A stretch of DNA of 64,000 nucleotides from Cardiocondyla obscurior (taxonomy: Eukaryota; Arthropoda; Insecta; Hymenoptera; Formicidae). Each line of letters begins with the position of its first letter. The first letter of the stretch is position 1. Below are positions 14,701 through 24,388 of this stretch, in pieces. The notes beneath the pieces are model-generated. The model worked only from the letters and a program-made list of their open reading frames with translations. It did no database searches and was not told where the DNA came from. Location: positions 620,001 to 684,000 of the forward strand of contig NC_091887.1 in the NCBI RefSeq assembly GCF_019399895.1, in the 5' to 3' direction. The position numbers and the translations under genes are program-made.

Positions 14701-15177
14701 GCGTTGAAACTGCCAATATTTAATTTCCTATTCGGGATGGGTGCGGAGACGACTCTGTTCCAAGTTTTTTTTTTTCGTCGTCGTAGAATTATCGGTATGT
14801 CAATTTAATTAACCCTCCCCAAATTCAATTGCCGTTCCTTTCCGTATTTTTACGGAGTTTTCGCTCCGGAAAATATCGGGATGTAACGTGGATTTTCAGG
14901 ATAGGTCGAGTAAATTTTCGCAAGAACACGGAATCTCATTAAGCGCGAACAAAAACCCGTTTCCGCCGTTGACCGGATGGCGCGGGGCGCGTGAACTTTC
15001 GCCGTGACTCGCGAATAGGGCCTATTTTGTAGTTTTATCTTATTACGGAGGTAAGGGCGAAGGCTGAAGAAGGCCGGGAGGGACGCGATTGTTTCTGCGC
15101 GACACCGAGACACCCGAAACAATGCCGACCAGACGGCTGCACCCACGACGTCGTTTAAGATTCTGAATGCAACGGGA

Positions 15178-15655
15178 TTAACAGCGACGCGACCGACGAA
15201 AATCAACGCCCCGATACGGAGCCGCCGAGCCGAAATCTCTGGTGGAGAAATTACTTCGCTCTTGTTTTACAGAACGACACGCGCCTACCCGCTGCAAACG
15301 TTATTTCGCGTCGCATTCGATTATAAAATCAATCAATCATTTTTTCCTCTCGAGTGGCACACAATGTCCCATGACGCTGGGCGTTATAAAAAAAATATTG
15401 GACTTACCAGTTCGCTGCGCAGCGGCGGAGATACGGCTGCGATGACGCTGTAACATAAAAATATAAAATATAAATTGTAGAGCTGCTCAAAGCATTTTTA
15501 CCATTGAAAAATATAATTATACATAATTTAAAAAAAAATGAGGCTCACCTTAAAGTTGCTCCGCCGATGCAGGATGCCTCTCCGAGGTCTCCTCCTCCTC
15601 TCAGTGCATCAGGTTGTATCGTCCTTCCGCGCACAGGACACTCGCGAATCCGCAT
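15178..15655 (-). CDS. candidate small spliced gene, 86 aa, unknown function
   Basis: Minus-strand exons: 15655-15549, 15447-15408 and 15291-15178. The first starts MRIRECPVRGR and ends at donor AAG|GTGAGC. The second runs from TTACAG| to CTG|GTAAGT. The third runs from TTTGCAG| to a TAA. The first intron is 101 bp and strongly AT-rich between GC-rich exons, which is the signature of real introns elsewhere in this window. The second intron is 116 bp and its acceptor has a weak pyrimidine tract. Reading stays open across both joins (phases 2 and 0). No signal peptide or known domain was recognised. No AATAAA is close behind the stop, so the third exon is the least certain part. It could instead be a non-coding spliced RNA. 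Confidence 0.35.
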
Positions 15656-15697
15656 ACCGATAAACTACAGTCGCGCGAAATAATGCGGCACTCCCGG

Positions 15698-15705
15698 TTT
15701 TAAAT
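15698..15705 (-). promoter_or_regulatory. TATA-like box
   Basis: On the minus strand the sequence reads TATTTAAA, about 43 bp before the ATG at 15655 of the small candidate gene. The spacing would put a transcription start about 10-20 bp before that ATG. The position fits a core promoter, but the motif is short and AT-rich octamers are common. Confidence 0.3.
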
Positions 15706-15709
15706 ATGT

Positions 15710-17170
15710 AACAAACGCCCGTATACTTGAACGATATTCGCGAGACGGTCGACGAACCGCCGGCGGTTCGTATGCTTCGTTATCAGCGACGAAGGAACGC
15801 TTCCTTTTCCTCGGAGTTTTATCTGAAAGCAGAATTAGAGTTATTAATTTTTAAAAATCCGTAACCGGTGCTGGTGTAAATATACATCACGGTACTTATG
15901 AATTATTATCGATTATTTGTAGTCTACATCCGAATCTAATTTTAATATCAACTGACTGATGTTAATTATTAATTTTTCATGCAATTAACGGGTGTAACTC
16001 CGCGGAATTATGTGAGCGGCATCGGCCCTTCTTTAGAGCATAAACGATGAATACGTCGCGGTATATATCAGCCGCGCTAACACATTGCGGTGCGGTAAAT
16101 AACGGGTGCCTTAAGGCGATGACGGTAATTCGCTTCGCCAGCATCGCGAATTTCTTCCCGCATTAAGGATTAAACACGCGGAGATTATCTGCGGGTAATT
16201 AAATGGTTTTAGGAGCGGAATTAAAATTGTAAATACAATCGTCGCTTAATGAAGAATTAATTTCCATTAAAAGTAACAGTCTTCGAGCGGAGGATTACGC
16301 GGGGTGTGCGCTGCCGTATTATATTTTAAAATATTACTACTTACCCGTCGCCGTTTGCGCGCGTGATACCGCTTAAATATTTCAACAAAATATTAAACCA
16401 TCCATTACCGTTATTATGGTACTTAATCATCCCTTGCCTCTCCGCGCTAATACGTTCGTCCTGCTTCGTGACAGCGCACACGGCGTAATGAGCATTCATA
16501 ATGCACGTTCCGAGGCTATGAATGTAAAATCACCGGTTTATACGACGATGGTACACGTACGGTAGCTGCCAAATATCATTTTTCATTTCGGACAGTCTGT
16601 CAGACTGCTGCTCGCCAAGCCACGAACAAACCGCAGCGGAAGGGACGAGAAAAGAAAAGAAAAAAGAAAAGAAAAAAACAGTCTTGTCGCTCCTGCCACA
16701 GTTTTTGTACCCCTGTGGAGTACGCGAGAGAAGTGGCAGGTGCAATTCAAATAGTTGCGAGATATGAGGCGAACAGCGGAAAAAAAAAGACTACCAAGAA
16801 CGCGAGAAGGGAGACGAGGATACGCGAGAGACGCGGTAACGGGGAAGACCGCTGGGTTTTTACTCGAGCACGGGGAGAGAAAGGAAAAAGGGGGTGGAGA
16901 AGACCGTTTGTTCCGGAGGGCAAATCCTACGTAAGATGTAGCGACAAATCTCTCTCTGACGGAGAGAAAAAAGGGGTAATGCGCGAGGATGTAGCTATTA
17001 ACCAGTTCACCGGCCACTAGTTTGCTTTTTTTCCTCTCTTCGTTCCATTTAACAATCGTATCAAATATATATTTCATTGCGGTACGAGGAATAAAGGTGA
17101 GATATTTTTTAGAAAATGCTACATGCATATACACACTAACCTAATCGTCAGGAATGGTGTTTGTGATGCT
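15710..17170. other. non-coding stretch
   Basis: Mixed CpG-rich and AT-rich DNA with several TAATTA-like cores between 16,130 and 16,290. A purine-rich block at 16,620-17,000 is open on both strands: 183 codons on minus (17134-16583) and 101 codons on plus (16715-17020). The strand bias toward A and G explains both frames, and neither shows splice sites or a known domain. Confidence 0.5.
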
Positions 17171-17176
17171 GCGCAA

Positions 17177-17349
17177 CGGCTAGCGTACATGACCTTCGCG
17201 TGGTTTGCGTCGAATCTCACACGAAGCACGTGCGTAGGTGTGTAGCGGAGCATCGGTCGTAGAGGACTAAGGGGGAACGAGGCCTACTACACCTCCCCAC
17301 CCACTCGCACTCGGCGGCCGAGAGTGGGGGAAGTTACGTACGCTAGCCG
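17177..17349. repeat. 173-bp element with 12-bp perfect inverted ends
   Basis: CGGCTAGCGTAC at 17177-17188 is the exact reverse complement of GTACGCTAGCCG at 17338-17349. Near the right end, CTCGGC-G-GCCGAG forms a tight hairpin, and flanking CCCACT and AGTGGG can extend the stem. The size and terminal symmetry recall a small non-autonomous DNA element or a structured non-coding element. No flanking target duplication was obvious. No second copy was noticed in the window. Confidence 0.35.
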
Positions 17350-17869
17350 CGATATGTGCTTTTTGCCGCTCATTGCAGCAAACGCTATATTTATTTTTTA
17401 ATACGTATATCATGCGTATGGTTTTTTTTTATTCTTAAAACTATTATATCATCGCGCTGTATATTTTACCCTCATTTAAAGATTGCAGCCTTTAGATTTA
17501 CGTTAAACAAATATGAATAAAATCAGATTGAGTCAACGAGCACGCGTCGTTAATTTTGCACACGTAACTCTAATGTTTTATATGAACGTATCGATAATAC
17601 ACGAAGCTCGCACGATATTATATGCGCTGAGAGATAACTGCTTGCTTAGTAAGACGAGCAATCATTAAGAGAAGCCGTCGGCTTCGTAAATGGCATTTGG
17701 TCCTGATACCTGTGTGACGCCACTGGGTCGGATATAACTAACCGTACCGTGTTTTCGTACCGCGGTAATGAGGATCGTAATCAAACCTGTGTGCGTACCT
17801 ATTCCTCGACGGTTCGCTAATCGCTTCGCTCAAAGCGAGAGTGTCGTCGTGCGTCACTTTCAAGCTTTC

Positions 17870-18048
17870 TCATATTTGCGGAACGGCGTCTCCCTTCCGT
17901 TGCTTTTCGGCGTAGCGAGCTCTTGGGCCCTTTCCACTCTTTGAGAGATCCATGAGCTCTTCCTCTTCCTCGCTTTCTCTGGGAAGTCCTTTTCCAGGCC
18001 CCGGACGTCGCCTCGATGAAATCGATTTGCAGGAAAAAATTGCCGCCT
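17870..18048 (-). CDS. possible lone terminal exon, unknown protein
   Basis: On the minus strand an AT-rich tract ends in ATTATTGCAG, followed by 58 codons and a TGA. The translation begins AAIFSCKSIS, contains an acidic ESEEEEELMDL block and ends KGDAVPQI. The charged composition is more protein-like than surrounding open frames. No good donor of matching phase (0) was found upstream, so the rest of the gene is not identified. It could be a chance frame or part of an untranslated exon. Confidence 0.25.
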
Positions 18049-19553
18049 GCAATAATATTAAAAAATATATTAATAACATATAAATACAGCTTGCAGCGTT
18101 ATCTTTAACATGTTGTACTACAATAATTAATAATATTAATAACTATGATTCTTTTAAAAAATAATCCGATGTCCGGAAGGGTTGCACAGTCCGTCGATCG
18201 CGAGGCGCGCACAGATCGTAAAATAAGATGAAACCGCTTGGTTAATTGAAAATGTTTGAACCACCACCGCGAGCAGAGCGTAGCGTAGCGTTCCGATAGC
18301 CACGCGAGCGCATTCTCGCGAAAGTAATACACGAAATTGATATCGTGCCAGGCAAGACTTTTTTAATTAAGCGGTAGAAATAGTTTTGCGCTTTGAAAGA
18401 CTCCGCCGCGCTGCCCATTCCGATATTATTATCGGCGAGTTTGCGGTAGTGGAAATAAAGAAATCAAGGAAGGGCAGATGGTGCGGCGCACACGAGGGCC
18501 GATAGCCCGTGAAAGAGTTGCCCGTGCCCGTGGCGCGGGATGAAATACGGAATCCTGGGAATTGTAAATCATACTAGGTACAGTGAAACACGAGGTGCCG
18601 CGGTCGGAAGAATTATCATGACGCGACGCCGAAGGCGTAACATATAGAAAATATAAAATATGTTTAAAACATTTAAAAAATAAAAAAAAAAGTAAAACTA
18701 TTTTCCATATATTTTTTTCCTTTATAGTTTTTCTTTTCTTTTTTTTTTTCTTCTAACATTTTTAATATACGCTCTTAAGCGCTAATAACGAAATGACTTT
18801 TACACGGTTAGTTCTGCTTACTTCGCAAGTAGTCATTAACACCCCGAAAGTGTCAGACAAGTACGGGCGTCTCTAACGAAGGGTTGCTGTCCTGTAAGAA
18901 GGGACGCACCTAAAATTGAGGGAGGGTCTTTTTAATACTACTTAATCGCGTTTACGCCGTACGTCTTCCGTCAAAGGCTCGAATATTCACGGCAAAGTGC
19001 TTCAGAGTCCCCTTGAGGGTCTAATGTAATAAACGGATGGACAAGCGGTCGATCAGCCTCCCTTGATTGGATATTGATCAGCTGTTCGGAGGACGTCGCT
19101 CGCTCGAGCGGAAAAGAAGCGAGGGAAAATGTTGCAAGCGTATTTTTACACAGAGCTCACCGTCTGGAGTCGCTACAGTTTTCCGTTTTAAATAACCCCC
19201 TTTTTTTTCCTCTCCCTCTGTCTGACGCTCCCTCTCCATTTTTTTTTCCTCTCTGGGAAAGTTCACGGGTCACGGATAAGGGCGTCGCCTTGCGTAGGAA
19301 AGGCAATATGTTGATTGCGCTTTTCACGCCTTGCAGCATTTTCGGCCCGAGATACGTTTAACGCGTCTTATGTAATTTAGCCACTCAGCTTCCGAAAGCG
19401 TCTACGAACTGCCTCAATTTTCGTACATATTACAATATTATCGGGTTACGAATCTTTGTGTCCCTTTCAAAATGTGCATTGAAGAGTTTAATTGTAAATG
19501 TATCTATTTAATATGTAGCGCAAAAATATATACGTGGAAAAAAAATACTTGAA

Positions 19554-19597
19554 GACAAATAAATAATGAAATAAGATAATTCCATTATTTATTTGTC
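19554..19597. repeat. AT-rich hairpin, 15-bp perfect stem
   Basis: GACAAATAAATAATG at 19554-19568 is followed by a 14-base loop and its exact reverse complement at 19583-19597. A GT-rich microsatellite-like stretch follows at about 19,620-19,650. It could be a remnant of a small inverted-repeat element or a cruciform-prone site. No gene is attached. Confidence 0.5.
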
Positions 19598-19975
19598 TGC
19601 ACATAATTGCATTACGCATGTGTGTATAATGTGTGTACGCGTGTGTGTGCAAAAAGATCAAATTGTATTACCAATAGCACGATATCGAATACATAATAAA
19701 AAGTCTGTCGATCGTACAAGTTGCCGCGGGTAATTATAGCGTTGTCGAGAAACACCTCGTTACGTTAGTTAGTATCAAGACATACTCAGATCCTCTCTTG
19801 CTCACAGCGAGCAAAAAGCAGCTGCATACTCAAGCAAAGTACCTCGAGGTACTCGCGGAGCGTTAATGCAACAAAGGGGCAAGTAATTTACTTTTACTTT
19901 GCTTCTCCCGAGAGTTTATGTGGATCTTTAATCAATAATCGGCAAACAGGGACGAATCTATCAAAACTATACTTC

Positions 19976-19981
19976 TTTATT
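19976..19981 (-). terminator. poly(A) signal AATAAA
   Basis: On the minus strand AATAAA lies 50 bp after the stop codon of the four-exon gene that ends at 20031. This spacing is normal for a short 3' UTR and supports that gene model. Confidence 0.55.
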
Positions 19982-20030
19982 TTATAATAAGCTTATCAAC
20001 TCTGTTTCCTTACTTCGTTTATCGAACCTC

Positions 20031-21257
20031 CTATGTTCCAAGGGCGAGGCTCTCAGGCTCCAAGACTCTCTCGGGAAAATCGCTGTCGAAGCGTGATTTA
20101 AGGTCCACGGAAAATTTATCTTGCGCGAACGGTTTCAGGAACATCACGCCGGCCGAGATCTGCAATAATAAAGGATTAATTAGCGCTGGGAAAATATGGT
20201 CAGCTTTTATCGACGAAATAGTCGCGCAGCATATATTTATTGTTCATTCGGAATACTTACGCAGGCTGAAACGTGAAACTGACGGTGAGACTCGGATAAT
20301 AGAGTATGTGATTCGCCTGCAAAAGAGTAATAAAGGACAGATCATTAGAGAATTAATAATTTCACCGAGAAGACATTTCACGCCAGGCCTCGTTAATTTT
20401 AATAGATTGCGCGGGGGAATGACAAAGCCATTCATTGTTCACAGTCCTCGTCTGAGACTACGAGGAAGAGACAAAGCGTTAGAACGTCTATTAGACAAAA
20501 GTTGAAAGCCAACGAGTACCTACCTTCTACACGAGTAGACTGCGAGAGTTCCATAGCGCCATAGTCGCAGCGTGAAGTTGCTGTTAACTTAAAGTACACT
20601 GCAAAACGATCTGCGTTTCGCTTCAAGTCTTCCGCGCCTCAACATTTTTTTAATCCGATCGATTTATCTCCCTCTCGTCCATCTTTTTTTCTCGCACCTT
20701 TTTTTATTCGATATTTTTAAACACCTGAAAATTCCACAGATTTATTTTATTTTTTTTTTATTTGTTTTTTTTGTTCGCCGGCCTGATTATTTTTTTAGAC
20801 GCTATTCGCGCGAGTCACGGTGATTTATATAGATTATGCAGGACTTACGGAATATAAATCTTTGGCGAAGTCCCTCGGAAAGATTTTTCATGATTAGAGG
20901 AAATCGCCAAGCTATCGTTATCCCGCGTGGAAAATACACTCCGGCGGTTTGTAAGTTCTAAATTGAAACGTCGAGGGTCCACGGCTCGTTACGACGCTCC
21001 CCCATTGTCCCCCGCAACGTTCCAAATCCTTAAATCCTAGTACTTAGTGTGAAATTAAGTGCCACCTGGTACCGGGCATAAACGTGCCCACCGGAGATCC
21101 TGCGGTAAAGGCAAATGTTTGATCGGACCCGTTATAGCCCCGCGCTCGAGGGAGGAATTAGGGTTAATAGGGGGTTAGACTCACCGTTTGCTTTTTTTTC
21201 GTGAAGCACAAAAGCTCTTCGTTCTCCTTGACCAACATTCAGCCGACGCCGCGGCAT
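20031..21257 (-). CDS. four-exon gene, 110-aa protein of unknown family
   Basis: Minus-strand coding exons: 21257-21185, 20598-20524, 20316-20261 and 20159-20031. Donors are ACG|GTGAGT, AAG|GTAGGT and TGC|GTAAGT; acceptors are TTTTGCAG, CTTTTGCAG and TTATTGCAG. Phases 1, 1 and 0 agree at every join, giving exactly 111 codons including TAG. The protein starts MPRRRLNVGQGERR, carries VYFKLTATSRCDYGAMEL in the middle and ends PERVLEPESLALGT. It has no signal peptide or obvious membrane helix and looks like a small cytosolic or nuclear protein. An AATAAA follows 50 bp past the stop. No family was recognised. The first acceptor has a weak pyrimidine tract, so the N-terminal 25 residues are less sure; an in-frame ATG at 20626 in unspliced sequence is an alternative start. 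Confidence 0.5.
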
Positions 21258-22226
21258 TCAGACAATCGCCATATTCTACACGAATGTCGTACGCGCGTTA
21301 ATTAGAAGCCAGCGCGTTGAGTAGCAATTTAGAGCCGCGCGAGAGCAGCAGCGTCGACCAATAGCAGCGCGTATCGATCCCCAATCGATAGTCAATAATC
21401 GGTCTAGCTTCAGGATATTAAATGTCTAGTTGCGAGGAGCCGGACGAGCAACGTTTAATTAGGTTAGGTTGGGCAGCTGCTTCTCTCGGACTGAATAAAC
21501 ATTAACAGGTACATTAATTTTTGCAATTAATTCTAAGTGGCAAACATTTTTACAAGACCGTAGAGAATCGAAACAATATTGTAGCGTTACAAAATTCAGC
21601 AGGTCTTGTTAATTTCGAGCGTGTCATTTAATTAACTCGCCTACCTTTACGACCGACGATGTTTTTGCGACCGCCAGCATCATCGTCCTTGTCTACCTCT
21701 GCTTCATCCCCTCGCCTTGACTCCCCCGCTGATGACGTCGCACCGGGTTATTTATTTAATTGGACATTAAAGCGCGAGAAAGCAATTATGAGAAATGATG
21801 AGGCATCTCTATGTTTCCTGCAAGGAACGATATATTTTAATTAAAGACGATAGAGAGGGAAAGGAAGAAAAATTGGATTTCCCGTTGTTAATTCCCTCAT
21901 CTGTCAACGGAAAAGACGTGGCCGCAAGTATTTATTCGACATTTAATAATTATTTACGTTGACAATTATTCCTCGACGCATTATACGCAACGCTATTATT
22001 ATTATTTAATTACAGCCGATTACAGATATTGTGTCAATACCGTAATGAGAGTGCGATACGAGATATAAAAGTAAATGTGAAATACGTAGGTAAATATAAA
22101 TCGTGATGATGTTCATGGAATATAATGTAACGATAAGTTTATCGAGGGTCTATTGACGGCCTACGAGACACGTAACTTATAAAAAAGAGATGGTGTTAAT
22201 ACTTTTTTTTTCTATTGTTCGTTTAG

Positions 22227-24350
22227 GTTAACGGGCAGGACGTTTCAAACTCTAGTCACGAGGATGCTGTGCGCTGTTTCCAGTCAGCTCAGGAGCCAAT
22301 TATTGTCGAGGTTCTTAGACGACAGCCCAGCGGGCATCAACAGGTACCTCACACGCCCTCAAAGGAGCACGAGAGGATCGCGTGTCAGGATAAAAATGAA
22401 GGAACGGCAGACGGAAAAAGCACGACGGATGACCAAACGTGCGACGACGACATCAAGGACAATACGTGCCCCTTGATATCGACCGCGGTTCAAACGGACT
22501 GGGCTGGCCTTATAGAGGAAGAGGAATTACTTCCGGTTCCTCTCGTTGAGGAACAAGCGAACGACAGTTTCGAGGATTTTCTCGCTCACGATATCGATTT
22601 TGAGGTAAACTAATAAGCATATTCCCTGCAAGCGTGCTTTTTCTACGTTCATATCTTTTTCAAATTTATATTAAATATTAAACTGTTAAAAAATTAATTA
22701 AAAGGATACGAAAATAATTTAAAGAAAGAAGCAGATGCGTATTAATAATTTAGCAAGATGTACGCTTTTATATCTGTACGTTGCAATGTATTAGATTGCG
22801 GAGATGCAAGAGTGCATCTCACTTTCCTGTGATGTGTTTGTCGTGCAACAATAACGTCCCATATTAACGCTGTTAACGAGGCGGACGCGGGCATCGTGCA
22901 AACACGAGTGTATTTAGTTTCACTCAACATTGTCTACTGCGGCGGACATTAATAATGCTTACGTAATGTTATAGGAGGTGACGTTGCGGAAAAGCGGGAG
23001 TGCCGAAAAGCTCGGACTTACGGTGTGCTACAGCTCCGGTTCTGGCAGCGAGGATGCCGACACCGAGGTTTACATCTCTGAGATAGTTCCTGAAAGTCTC
23101 GCGGCCCGAGACGGCCGGCTGCGAGAGGGAGATCAAATTCTGCGGGTAAAGATCTGAAAGTCTTTCCATTATACCTTGTCCTGCGAAAATAATTAGTTGC
23201 TCGATGACACAGTTGAAAGAGAAATCAAAAGTAATGGAATTCCCGACGGCAGAATTTACATTAGCATCGCGAAAAAGATGATAAAAATGATTAAATAAAA
23301 TATATGCCATTGTAGAATAGTGAACTGTGAAATTAGATATCGTTCGAAAGTCATGTCAGTTGATAATTTATATAAGTTATATTAAGAAATTAAATGATAT
23401 ATAAATTGTAATTTTAATTACACCGAAGATCAAGGTTTAGTCTTTTTAAATAGAAGCTTACCTTTTTGTTTTTACTGTTGTGAGTTATTGTTACAAGTAT
23501 AAATTCTGGAGAATGAGAAATTCGCGTCGAGTCAGCCCACGAATATTCGGGATTTCGACGGGTTTCTAAGCCGGATTTACATTCGAAGTACGGACGTTTC
23601 ATTATGCATGTACATCTCTTGCGAGAACAGTGACTCATTTCGGAAATCAAGAAGCAGCTGTATTGTTCATTGAAAGGCACCTCTTCGTTCTCGTTTCAGG
23701 TCAATGGCAAGGATGTTGCGAACAAGGAACAGACTGAGAACTTGTTCGCGGAAACGAAAAATGCGGTGACTATTCTTGTCAGCCGATGTGTATATCAAGT
23801 TCGTTTTTATTCTTATTATTACAATATTCTTGACTCAAAATTAAATCAATTTGAAAATATATTAAATAAAAAAATGTAATAGTCAAGATCTTAAAGTCTT
23901 TTGTAATCGCGATTGCTTTTCGAGAAAGAGATTTATCGTATACGTAACATAAAATAATTGCTATAATTAGAAATAAAAACTAATTGCAATTTTTGTGCGT
24001 AAATGATTAAGTACGTAAGACGTTTTTATACATTATCAATCAATTTGCTTTTTCTATTTCAGGACGATGAATATGATGACAGGCGCATCTATCATCAGGT
24101 AAGTCGAATTACATAAAGCGAGAAAAAAGCATTCGACGTTTTCTCGTGGTGTAGATATCGCTATCTATCATGAATCATGATTCCGCCTCAGGGTTCGCCG
24201 CCACTTTCGCCCGAGAACCTGCCGGCGTATCAGAACAGCATGATCGAGCAGCTGATCCGTCAACAGCAACAGCAAACGGAGGAGCGTACTAAAGAGAGCG
24301 AAGTAAACAACTGCACCTTAAAAGCTCCTCCACCCATACCATCTCATACC

Positions 24351-24388
<38 letters not shown>

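Larger units (their letters stand above)
1..15170. other. CpG-rich non-coding DNA, no supported gene
   Basis: I see no exon set here with matching splice sites, phase and protein-like composition. Many open frames exceed 100 codons, but they occur in overlapping frames on both strands. That is expected where CpG is dense and stop codons are rare. Homopolymer runs are common, including a C12 run near 2649-2660 and T20 near 11737-11756. The stretch lies upstream of the visible PDZRN exons and could be an intron of that gene or true intergenic DNA; I cannot tell which. The missing RING, TRAF-type zinc finger and first half of PDZ1 of PDZRN were not recognised here. Confidence 0.6.

Noticed and set aside
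16583..17134. 183-codon minus-strand ORF
   Set aside because: The core is a strand-biased purine/pyrimidine tract that is also open on the other strand; no domain or splice chain.
21100..21115. GAGATCCTGCG|GTAAAG resembling the end of a PDZ1 exon before VNGQDV
   Set aside because: The frame does not give the needed GD.IL motif and the phase does not match the next PDZRN exon.
21456..21470. TTAGG-like repeat resembling insect telomere sequence
   Set aside because: Only about two and a half units; too short to be an interstitial telomere array.
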